Of a stretch of DNA of 64,000 nucleotides, positions 37,839 to 45,134 are shown piece by piece. Both the position numbers and the translations under genes were made by a program. The stretch's first letter is position 1, and every line of letters begins with the position of its first letter. The stretch is from Flavobacterium pisciphilum (GTDB taxonomy: Bacteria > Bacteroidota > Bacteroidia > Flavobacteriales > Flavobacteriaceae). The notes below the pieces were generated by a model. The model did not search any database and had not been told where the DNA came from. It was given only the letters and a program-made list of their open reading frames with translations. The stretch spans positions 3,782,001-3,846,000 of the forward strand of contig NZ_JAJJMO010000001.1 in the NCBI RefSeq assembly GCF_020905345.1. The letters run 5' to 3'.

Positions 37839-37861
37839 TGCTTTTGCAGTCAGTTTTATAT

Positions 37862-38293
37862 CTACTTTATTATTTCGTCAAGATGCGCTTTAACATAGTT
37901 AATCCTTAATTGTACATAATGATCTAATTCATAAAATTTGTTGTCAAGAGGATCAAAATAAGGGTTCCGGTCATCAGCATATAGCTCTCTGTCTCGTAAA
38001 TAAATTTCTTTTGATTTAATTGCAAGTTCAAGAAATTCATTTGCACCAAATTCGCTCAATCCACCAATTGCGTCGTCAATATATTCGTTTTCATTGTTAA
38101 AGTAAAATTGGTCAAACCCGCCATTGAAAACTTCATTGTCAAGAATATTAGTTGATACAACTCTTCTTTGGATTTGATTAAGAATCTTTCCTTCAAATTT
38201 TATAGTTAACAAATAATCAGCTACTTCAAAGTCAAAATCGTCGTCAGATTGAGTTTTAAGTTTTTCTTTCAATTTTATCAAATCAATGCTCAT
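37862..38293 (-). CDS. DMP19/DUF4375-like protein
   Basis: A 143-residue soluble protein. The segment EVFNGGFDQFYFN (NGGF at residues 57-60) followed by an acidic stretch and a helix with GGLSEFGANEFLELA is the hallmark of DUF4375, the fold of the DNA-mimic protein DMP19. Such proteins are acidic and are found as stand-alone modulators and in immunity-type settings. Many acidic residues are present here. It is the middle gene of the minus-strand islet, and copy A of the repeat begins 24 bases after its stop. Confidence 0.75.
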   Translation of the reverse strand: MSIDLIKLKEKLKTQSDDDFDFEVADYLLTIKFEGKILNQIQRRVVSTNILDNEVFNGGFDQFYFNNENEYIDDAIGGLSEFGANEFLELAIKSKEIYLRDRELYADDRNPYFDPLDNKFYELDHYVQLRINYVKAHLDEIIK

Positions 38294-38329
38294 ATGTTTT
38301 TAATTTGCAATTAAAGCTAAAGTTAGGGT

Positions 38330-38441
38330 GCTACAGAGGGTTTGATACTAAATTAAGTCCATTCTTAGAATTTTTAAAATCATGCAAATACAAAATTAAT
38401 TTCCATTAGTCTTGATAATCAGATTGTTGAATTCGGTATTA
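38330..38441 (-). repeat. cassette-type repeat, copy B (diverged)
   Basis: Blocks shared with copy A in the same order include CTACAG-GGGTTTG, CCATTCTT, AAATCAT, TGCAAA, AAAATTA, TTTCCAT and a closing GGTATTAGC. The end of the element contains the stop codon of the gene at 38439, as attC-type sites often do with cassette genes. Confidence 0.5.
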
Positions 38442-39338
38442 GCATTGACTTTTTTGTTTTTCATAGGTATTCAGTATGTTTTCCATTATATTGTAAAATC
38501 CCTCCTTATTAAAATCCTTTGGCTTTCTTTTTAAGTCGTCATAATCGTTTATGCCTTCGAGTATTTTTGCTTTCAATAATCGATATTGTTGCTGTTCATC
38601 AAGTTTTTTTATTTCCGAATAATCAAGGTGTTTTACTACAAGATAGTTTTTGTATTTAGTTCCGTATCTTTTATAGTTCTCTGTTTGTTTCAAAAATGTT
38701 GCAAAGCCACCATTGAAGTCATAAAGTTCAAATCCAAAGTCTACGGTAGTAACAGATTTACCGAATGTTCTGCCAGCAATCTTATTATTTATATAATCCT
38801 GAACTTCGTTAAGGTCAAAATAGATTTTGCTTTTGTCAACTTCGATTGTTTCTGTTCTTCTAAAAATAAAACGAGTGGTGTCAAAAAATTTGATAACAGC
38901 TCGATCTGTTTCATTTTGGTCTAATAACAAACATTGGCTTTTTAAATATTGTTTGTAGTCTTCAAACAAATTGTCTGCATTAAAATCCTTTGGCAAAGGA
39001 ACTCTTTGTTCTAAATATTTAACTAGAACTAAAGACGCATTGAGAAGTAACTTCAATTTTTCGTCATCATTTGCTGTGTCAAAAAGTTGCTTGTCAACAT
39101 GAGCAGACAAGTGAGCGCAAGTAGAATAAATACTATCAGTTTGTCGATCAAAATTTACATTTTGTTCAACATAAATATCAAAACGAAAAAGTCCGACACC
39201 TACTCCATAATTTTTATCGGAAATAAAATCAAGGAAAACATTTATAGCTTTTTGTTCAATTACCTCAAATTCTTTTTCAAAAATATGCTGGTTGACTAAA
39301 AACCAACATCCATATTTCTTTTTGTTGTCATTTTTCAT
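38439..39338 (-). CDS. hypothetical protein of tRNA islet
   Basis: A 299-residue soluble protein without signal peptide or membrane helix, and with no family I recognise. It is rich in Asp, Lys, Phe and Tyr, with a conserved-looking start (KYGCWFLVNQHIFEKEFE) and a central GRTFGKSVTTVDFGFELYDF. Composition, size and neighbourhood (a DUF4375 protein, orphan minus-strand genes beside a tRNA) are like immunity proteins of polymorphic toxin systems, but this is context only. Its stop lies within repeat copy B. Confidence 0.65.
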   Translation of the reverse strand: MKNDNKKKYGCWFLVNQHIFEKEFEVIEQKAINVFLDFISDKNYGVGVGLFRFDIYVEQNVNFDRQTDSIYSTCAHLSAHVDKQLFDTANDDEKLKLLLNASLVLVKYLEQRVPLPKDFNADNLFEDYKQYLKSQCLLLDQNETDRAVIKFFDTTRFIFRRTETIEVDKSKIYFDLNEVQDYINNKIAGRTFGKSVTTVDFGFELYDFNGGFATFLKQTENYKRYGTKYKNYLVVKHLDYSEIKKLDEQQQYRLLKAKILEGINDYDDLKRKPKDFNKEGFYNIMENILNTYEKQKSQC

Positions 39339-39451
39339 TTTAGACTTTCGGCTCTTTTTATACTATTTGTTATCTGATAAATATCAGTTGATTTTTATTT
39401 CGTAAACTATCAATTACACATCTATTAGAATCTTTAAATCCTCTAACAAAA

Positions 39452-39480
39452 GGTTCGAATTCTGTACCGTCAAGGTCACA
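39452..39480 (+). pseudogene. degenerate 3' end of tRNA-Arg
   Basis: GGTTCGAA, then TACCGT and GGTCAC occur in the order and almost the spacing of the tRNA-Arg 3' end (36829-36851), with a CAA insertion and a broken T stem, and lead directly into the repeated terminator. This is what an att duplication at a tRNA gene leaves behind. Confidence 0.6.
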
Positions 39481-39481
39481 A

Positions 39482-39522
39482 AATAAAAAAAGCCTGAGAA
39501 TTTATATTCTCAGGCTTTTTTT
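39482..39522 (+). repeat. direct repeat copy 2: tRNA-Arg terminator segment
   Basis: Identical over 41 bases to 36854-36894, including the complete hairpin. Together with the degenerate tRNA end before it, it marks the probable right boundary of the islet. Confidence 0.75.
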
Positions 39523-39762
39523 TATAGCTTGAAGTTTATTTTAGGCTCTGCAAAGGAGGTTACTTTTTAGGTAGATAATCAAATTACGGTTGCATTAGAT
39601 GTTAATAGAATTCCTTTTTTTAATTCTATTTTGATAAAGCAAAGTTGTACTCAAAATAAGTTTTATTTTATAGATTAAGAGTACGGTATTATAAATTAAA
39701 ACCTTTAAAATATTTTTATACTGGATATTTGCACTCATTATTAACAATTTAAAATTTTAAAA

Positions 39763-40224
39763 ATGAGAAAAGTATTTTTATTTATTTCCCTTTGTTTTTT
39801 GTCTTTTAATACGAATGCCCAAGCTACTGATGCTGACAATGACTGGCTTTTGGTTCAAAAAACACTCAATCTTTACATAGATGGTCAAGCCACTGGAGAT
39901 TCACTTATGGTCGCTACGTCATTTCATGACTCTTGGCAACTGAAATATTTTGCTGAAAATAAATTTAATATTGTACCTAAATCAAAGTATATTGTAGGTT
40001 ATAAAAAACATCCTAAATCTAATAATTGGTCAGGGCGTATTGTGTTTATGGATATTACAAACGACATAGCCAATGCCAAAGTCGAAATTAGTACTTCAAA
40101 ACTTTTATTTGTAGATTATTTCCATCTTATGAAAATAGATAAGAGTTGGTTTATCGTAGACAAGATTTCAACAAGAACACCTCATAAAATAGTTGAACTG
40201 CCAGCTCCCAATACAAAAGGATAG
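39763..40224 (+). CDS. secreted NTF2/lumazine-binding-like protein
   Basis: A 153-residue protein with a signal peptide (cleavage near NTNAQ) and a compact alpha+beta domain of the putative lumazine-binding / SnoaL-like type: LNLYIDGQATGDSLMVATSF at the front, IVGYKKHPKS, AKVEISTSKLLFVDYFHLMKI and SWFIVDKISTRTPH at the end. These domains bind small ligands, but no ligand or enzyme activity can be assigned. It stands alone just outside the tRNA islet. Confidence 0.75.
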   Translation: MRKVFLFISLCFLSFNTNAQATDADNDWLLVQKTLNLYIDGQATGDSLMVATSFHDSWQLKYFAENKFNIVPKSKYIVGYKKHPKSNNWSGRIVFMDITNDIANAKVEISTSKLLFVDYFHLMKIDKSWFIVDKISTRTPHKIVELPAPNTKG

Positions 40225-40525
40225 GTCAATTTATTTTTTATACAGTTTTACCTCATTTTAATTCAAGTATTATATATGATGTGATTATGAACGAAACTAA
40301 AAACACAATACTCTGGATCTTCCAAGCTTATTAGCAATTTTTATTGTAATATATATAGACGATATAAACCAAAGTATATAGATAATCAATACAGTAATTA
40401 AGAATGATGTTGTAATATGATCCATAACTTTTTATGTGAAATTATTGATGTTTTATGCAATTTATCAATTACTAATGTATTTGAAACCAAATGATCTAAT
40501 AATCTTCTCTTAGAAGTTTGTAGGC

Positions 40526-40557
40526 TTCCCTGAAAGACTTTCAAGCCCTTCAGGGAA
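40526..40557. repeat. inverted repeat
   Basis: TTCCCTGAA and TTCAGGGAA are perfect 9-bp arms. It lies downstream of the gene remnant at 40598 on the minus strand and may be its old terminator, though no T run follows. Confidence 0.4.
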
Positions 40558-40597
40558 ATTCTGCATGAAGTCTAGTGTCATGATTTAAAGTTTTTGA

Positions 40598-40849
40598 TTA
40601 TTTTTTAGTAACAAATATATTTTTACAGGATATGTATGCATCATCTTTTCTAGTGTTTCTTAATTCATAGTCAGTTGTTGCCAAACCATTATTGTCTATA
40701 TGTACTAATCTGGAATCGAACCCATATTTTTGTCCACATCTTGTTGCATTATTTAACTAGGAAACAAAATCTGAATGCTCTCCGAAAGATTTGAGTTTTA
40801 ATGTAATTTCTACGTCCGATGTGTTGTTTAAACAACTTATTTTTAATTA
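40598..40849 (-). pseudogene. remnant of a secreted protein gene
   Basis: On the minus strand a protein-like frame runs from a point without start codon, reading ISCLNNTSDVEITLKL, through one internal TAG at 40757-40759, to LATTDYELRNTRKDDAYISC and a normal stop at 40598. ISC at its beginning looks like the end of a lipobox, so the signal peptide appears to be lost. Family not recognised. Confidence 0.55.
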
Positions 40850-41008
40850 TTTAATAAATAAGAAAACCTATGAATAATTAAAAGACAAATACTATGAAAA
40901 AATATTTGTAAGAATTTTTGTTATATATTTACTCAAATTAAAGTACCTATAACTTCTGAATTAAGAATCTTGAAGTACAAAATCTTAGTAACCAATAACC
41001 ATAAATAG

Positions 41009-42799
41009 ATGAAAAAAATCAAATTAGGAGCGATCCTTGTTTTAATTTTATTAGTGTTTTCTAACTGTAATTATGAAACATCAGAAAATGCGCAAGCGGT
41101 AAGCGCGACAACAAAATTATTATCTGGGATAAAAGAAGAAAATATAAGTCTTGATGAAATTAAAAAAGATTACTATTTAAGTCCAATTTTACAAAACACC
41201 TCAAAAAAACTTAAACAAAACACAAACAATTTAAAAAATCAAAATCAAAATTTATTTAATTTAGATTTATCAAACCGAGTAAAAAAATATATACTAAACG
41301 ATTATACTTCTTATACAATACCTATAATTAATGATTCTGGAAATTGTTATATTTTTCAAAATCTTGTAATTGAAAAAGATGCCCTAAGGGATGCCGCTTA
41401 TCTTGTGACATACTATCCCGATGAAAATTACAAAGAATCTATACAAAAGCATCTTGTAAATCCAGATGACAATATTGATTTCACAGGAAGTAAAACGATT
41501 GAATATTTATACTATAAACGAAAAGTAAACATTGATAAAACAACAACTAATACAAATAAAGGTACAATTGAAATAGGTTCAGATGGAGTAATAGATGAAC
41601 CTCTAACCATTTGCGTAACAACCTACACCCCTAAACAATGTACTGCAGGAGGGAATCATTCTCCAGGACAGTCATGCACTGGCACGACTGGGCAACAACC
41701 TGGTTGGATTGTCTCCGAAAGTTGTACTCCTATTCCGCGTCCTACTGATCCTGGTCCTGGTCCTTATCCTGGTGGATGTAAGGGTTGTGTAACAACTCCT
41801 ACAACTCCAAGTCAAGGATCAGGTGCTTTTTTCCCTCCAACTAGCCCAAGCCCAGATTGGACACCAGAATTTATTTGTGTTGCTACAGGTCCAGGAGGAG
41901 CATGTACTAAAGTAATACCTTATACTCCTATTTTAACTATACCTATGTATGATCCTTATAATTACTACACTAATGTACTAAGCCGCGAAGAAATTGACCT
42001 ATTGCTAAGAGCTGAATATCATGATGCTAGAAAAAGTATTGATTTTTATTTAGAAAGCAATAAAACATTAGAAGGTGGTTACACTCGAGAAACTGGAATT
42101 TTTGTATCTTGGACACTTGATTATTTCAAGAATAATCGTGATACAACATTTGAACAATTCGAGAATTGGTTTATGGGAACGTCTGAGGGGACTGATGGGG
42201 ATTATGATGCTACTTATTGGGAAAATCCGAATCTTATTTTTCAACAACAAAATTTACCGACATTTGAAAATTTCAAAAATGCGTGCCCAAGTAAATACAC
42301 AAACGCAGAAACTCTTTGTACTAATATTGGTGGAGAAGTCTTAAAAATGTATAATGATGTTATTGCAAGTGGGGCTAAACTAAATACTTGTGCAATTCGA
42401 ATGTCAAAAGCATTTAATGATGCAAATGTAATAATTCCTTCATTGCCTGATAATCCAAATGGAACTAAAAACACCATCAAGGATAAAGATGGCAGAAATT
42501 ATATTATAAATGCGAAAGCTTTAAATACTTGGATGAAAAAAACCTTCGGGACAAACCCATCAAATTACCAGCACTATGATGCTTCTAAAGGAGGAAATAA
42601 GGGAGAAATTTTCCCTAGTTTATTTACTGGTAAAAACGGTATCTATACAATGGTTGCTAGAGATGCAATTCAAAAAGATTGGGGATCAGGACATGCTGAT
42701 CTATTAGAAAATGGTAGTTGCTTACTAAACTGTCATTTTTATGATATTACGAATCAATTTGTACCTGTTAAATTTATTGATGTATGGTATTTAAACTAA
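41009..42799 (+). CDS. lipoprotein with C-terminal Tae4-like peptidoglycan amidase domain
   Basis: The 596-residue product has a lipoprotein-type signal (Cys20 in VFSNC), an N-terminal region of unknown family (about 25-200), a Pro/Gly/Cys-rich linker (about 205-300), a helical segment (about 320-420) and a C-terminal domain (about 440-596) like the T6SS amidase effector Tae4. Cys461 in LNTCAIRMSKAFNDANV and His562 in GSGHADLLENG match the Cys/His catalytic pair; Tae4 enzymes cut the D-Glu/mDAP bond of peptidoglycan. A lipid anchor is unexpected for a classical T6SS effector. It overlaps the immunity-like gene by 16 bases. Confidence 0.8.
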   Translation: MKKIKLGAILVLILLVFSNCNYETSENAQAVSATTKLLSGIKEENISLDEIKKDYYLSPILQNTSKKLKQNTNNLKNQNQNLFNLDLSNRVKKYILNDYTSYTIPIINDSGNCYIFQNLVIEKDALRDAAYLVTYYPDENYKESIQKHLVNPDDNIDFTGSKTIEYLYYKRKVNIDKTTTNTNKGTIEIGSDGVIDEPLTICVTTYTPKQCTAGGNHSPGQSCTGTTGQQPGWIVSESCTPIPRPTDPGPGPYPGGCKGCVTTPTTPSQGSGAFFPPTSPSPDWTPEFICVATGPGGACTKVIPYTPILTIPMYDPYNYYTNVLSREEIDLLLRAEYHDARKSIDFYLESNKTLEGGYTRETGIFVSWTLDYFKNNRDTTFEQFENWFMGTSEGTDGDYDATYWENPNLIFQQQNLPTFENFKNACPSKYTNAETLCTNIGGEVLKMYNDVIASGAKLNTCAIRMSKAFNDANVIIPSLPDNPNGTKNTIKDKDGRNYIINAKALNTWMKKTFGTNPSNYQHYDASKGGNKGEIFPSLFTGKNGIYTMVARDAIQKDWGSGHADLLENGSCLLNCHFYDITNQFVPVKFIDVWYLN

Positions 42800-43239
42800 A
42801 AAACATAAAGAGCAAAATAGTTTTAATAACTAGTTGTTTATTAATTTCATGTGGGACTTATAAACGAGATAAATTTGAATACCACTTTGGAGATGAGAAC
42901 AATAAATGGATAAATATGTTTAAAACAAGAGTTTATTTTTCCTGTATACAGAAAGGGTATAAGGATAAAAATATCTTCGAATTAATATCCAAAGAAGACC
43001 TTATGGTGCCTTACGATCCTATTTATTTTGAATATGGAAAAATAGATACTTTAACTACAAAAATAATAAAAAACATACCTAAGCCAATTTATCCGAATTG
43101 TGACGATTGTAGTGAAGAAGAACAACAAGAAATAATTAAAAAAAATTATATCTGTGCAACCTGCTTAAATTATTATGCAAGTCGAGAGTTAGATTCTATT
43201 GCTAAAGCAGCATATAAAAAGTATCAGAAAACAGAATAA
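42784..43239 (+). CDS. Tai4-like immunity lipoprotein
   Basis: A 151-residue lipoprotein (lipobox LISC, Cys23). The C-terminal ICATCLNYYASRELDSIAKA, and the FSCIQKGYKDKNIFELISKE segment, resemble the Cys-paired helices and closing motif of Tai4, the periplasmic inhibitor of Tae4. It starts inside the 3' end of the amidase gene (16-base overlap), so its synthesis is coupled to the toxin. A lipid anchor in the periplasm would place it where protection from the amidase is needed. The immunity role is inferred from similarity and position. Confidence 0.65.
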   Translation: MVFKLKNIKSKIVLITSCLLISCGTYKRDKFEYHFGDENNKWINMFKTRVYFSCIQKGYKDKNIFELISKEDLMVPYDPIYFEYGKIDTLTTKIIKNIPKPIYPNCDDCSEEEQQEIIKKNYICATCLNYYASRELDSIAKAAYKKYQKTE

Positions 43240-43268
43240 TATAAAAAGAATAATTATTTATTCCAATT

Positions 43269-43308
43269 AGCAGCATTTCAATATTTTGAATGCTGCTTTT
43301 TTTATTTT
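43269..43308 (+). terminator. terminator of the amidase/immunity pair
   Basis: AGCAGCATT(T)CAA pairs with TTGAATGCTGCT and a T-rich run follows, 30 bases after the immunity gene. Confidence 0.85.
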
Positions 43309-43579
43309 AACTGAGAATAGACTTCAAGATGATGTCTTTATCATTTTAAATATGTAGAAAGTTTATTTGTGAAGATTGGTTTTGTGTTTTTAAGTTGATT
43401 TTAATTTTGTACAGTTTTGCCTCATTTTTATTTAGATAATATTCTTAGATGTGTATATTGCTTCAGTATGAAACAAGAGGCTTAAATTTGAGCTTATTAT
43501 GATATTTAAATAATTTATTTTTCCTCTGAAAGCACGAGGTTCGATGTATTTTTCGCCTTAAATTAAAATACCATTTATT

Positions 43580-43693
43580 GTGAAAACAAATAACAGCGAA
43601 AGAGAAGAAATTATTAGAGATAATAGAGTAGCTAGACTGCTTTGGTTTGGTTTAGGATTTGTGTTTTCGCTTATTATTTCCCGTTTGTTATAA
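43580..43693 (+). CDS. possible small membrane protein, 37 residues
   Basis: A GTG-started frame codes MKTNNSEREEIIRDNRV followed by one hydrophobic helix (LLWFGLGFVFSLIIS) and stops. The charged front and single helix look protein-like. The second half lies in the duplicated flank; in copy 2 a 5-base deletion destroys the frame. No clear ribosome binding site, so this may be a remnant. Confidence 0.3.
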   Translation: MKTNNSEREEIIRDNRVARLLWFGLGFVFSLIISRLL

Positions 43694-43815
43694 ATCAAAT
43701 AACTTTGATATTGGGAGAATGTAAATGATTTCAATGAAAAAATATATTATGAAGTGGGTAGGAGTATGGTAGTTCTGGTTTTGAAGTGTATCTCTTTTTA
43801 AATAATCGGTTTTTA
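43640..43815. repeat. duplicated flank, copy 1
   Basis: About 176 bases, from CTTTGGTTTGG to AATAATCGGTTTTT, recur with scattered changes at 44961-45134. Copy 1 ends at the stop codon of the minus-strand remnant at 43813, copy 2 at the stop codon of the beta-lactamase gene. Confidence 0.75.
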
Positions 43816-43962
43816 ATAAAAAGGTATTTCTATTACTTTGCCTAGTTTTATTTTAAATAATTCGGGGACGTACAGAAACAACTTCGCCCACTCATTTATA
43901 TAATCTGATTTTTTTACATCTATCTTAAAGTCATTTGGATATTGTAATTCGTTTTGAATATA
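43813..43962 (-). pseudogene. 3' remnant of an unknown gene
   Basis: A minus-strand frame of 49 codons without start codon reads YIQNELQYPNDFKIDV and ends KIKLGKVIEIPFY with a normal stop. It is preceded by a stop and no start, so it is likely the C-terminal end of a lost gene. Family not recognised. Confidence 0.4.
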
Positions 43963-44250
43963 TTAGTAGATAAGCGTTAATAAGGGATTAACTAAACCTA
44001 TTTTGCCCTGTAAAATGTAAAATGAAAGGAGAAAAAATTATCAGAATAACAAACGAGAAAAATTAAGAACTTCAAAAAGTATAATTCTTTTTTACTTTAG
44101 CATTAATGTTAACTAATTGAGAGGTTGAGGATGATGTAGCAGAGTAGTTACAATTGTAATTAAAAAGTTGATTATCAATGTTAAGAATAAGATTTTATTA
44201 AAAGTGAATTATTTTGAAAAACAAAAACTAAAAACAAGCAATATAATACT

Positions 44251-44868
44251 ATGAAAAAAAGTTTTTTCCTATTCATTTGTATAGTTTTAAATTTCAACAT
44301 TATTTTATCTCAAAAAATAGAGTTAGATACTACACAATTTACAAAATTTGACAGCATTAATCATAAAAGAATTTATGAAATTGGAATAATTGATTATCCA
44401 CTAGGTTTTGAGTTGATTGAAATGAATAATGGAGATTTTGTTGGGAATGTAAAAATAGCATTGATTAGGAAAGAAGGAAAAAAATCAAAAGAATTTATTA
44501 CAAAAATTTCAATAGACAAAGTTATAGTCAAAAAATTAATGGCTAAATTAAATAAAATTGGAATTGAAACAATTATAAATTGTGAAGAGAACAACGACTG
44601 TGTTATTGGATATGATGGAAGTTGGATGGGTTTTAAAATTAGAACACATTCCTTAAATAGGAAGTATTTATTTTGGGGACTAATGTTATACTATGATTTT
44701 GAAACCGAAATGCCTTATAATAGAAAACAAGCATACAAAATATTGAAGGTTTTAGATAAAAGTATAAATTTTAAACGAACATTTTTCGAAGTAGAGAAAG
44801 AGCTATCAATTGGGAAATATTACTATTATTTTGGAGGTGGTGCAGAAACAAGTTTCGAGAAGAAATAA
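44251..44868 (+). CDS. hypothetical secreted protein
   Basis: A 205-residue protein with a signal peptide (hydrophobic 4-19, cleavage near LSQK) and a mixed alpha/beta body with many Lys, Ile and Asn and two cysteines in INCEENNDCVIGYDG that may form a disulfide. No family is recognised. It ends in TAATG, overlapping the start of a 58-codon frame. It lies between the two copies of the duplicated flank, so it may have come in with that event. Confidence 0.65.
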   Translation: MKKSFFLFICIVLNFNIILSQKIELDTTQFTKFDSINHKRIYEIGIIDYPLGFELIEMNNGDFVGNVKIALIRKEGKKSKEFITKISIDKVIVKKLMAKLNKIGIETIINCEENNDCVIGYDGSWMGFKIRTHSLNRKYLFWGLMLYYDFETEMPYNRKQAYKILKVLDKSINFKRTFFEVEKELSIGKYYYYFGGGAETSFEKK

Positions 44869-45044
44869 TGTTTTATAAAAAGCAAATAGATTTTAATTTT
44901 GATAAAAGATCTAGAGGTAAAGAATTTCTGTGGATAAAAGAAGATAGTGAAAAGTATCTACTTTGGTTTAGGATTTGTGTTTTCGTTTATTATTTCCCAT
45001 TTGTTATAAATAAAATGACTTTGATATTAGAAAAATGTAAATGA
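44868..45044 (+). CDS. possible small gene or chimeric remnant, 58 residues
   Basis: The ATG overlaps the stop of the previous gene in TAATG. The first 30 codons (MFYKKQIDFNFDKRSRGKEF onward) look protein-like; the rest reads through copy 2 of the duplicated flank in a frame unlike that of copy 1, giving LLWFRICVFVYYFPF. The 3' half is probably not the original end of the gene. Confidence 0.3.
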   Translation: MFYKKQIDFNFDKRSRGKEFLWIKEDSEKYLLWFRICVFVYYFPFVINKMTLILEKCK

Positions 45045-45134
45045 TTTCAATGAAAAAATATATCATTAAGGGAGGTAGAAGTACGATACGTTTTGAAGCT
45101 TGAAGCATATCTTTTTTTAAATAATCAGTTTTTA
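44961..45134. repeat. duplicated flank, copy 2
   Basis: About 174 bases similar to 43640-43815, with a 5-base deletion near its start. It overlaps the last 10 bases of the beta-lactamase gene. Confidence 0.75.

Larger units (their letters stand above)
40225..41008. other. gene-poor stretch before the amidase gene
   Basis: These 784 bases contain a minus-strand gene remnant (40598-40849), an inverted repeat (40526-40557) and a sequence near 40241 that recurs near 43410. I see no intact gene. Confidence 0.6.
43240..44250. other. gene-poor stretch with remnants
   Basis: These 1011 bases hold the terminator of the amidase/immunity pair, one possible 37-codon gene, copy 1 of a duplicated flank, and a minus-strand gene remnant. 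The rest (about 43965-44250) shows nothing I can support. Confidence 0.6.

Noticed and set aside
40711..40724. A T-arm-like sequence on the minus strand (GGTTCGATTCCAG).
   Set aside because: No acceptor, D or anticodon stem surrounds it, and it falls within the coding-like frame of the gene remnant at 40598-40849.
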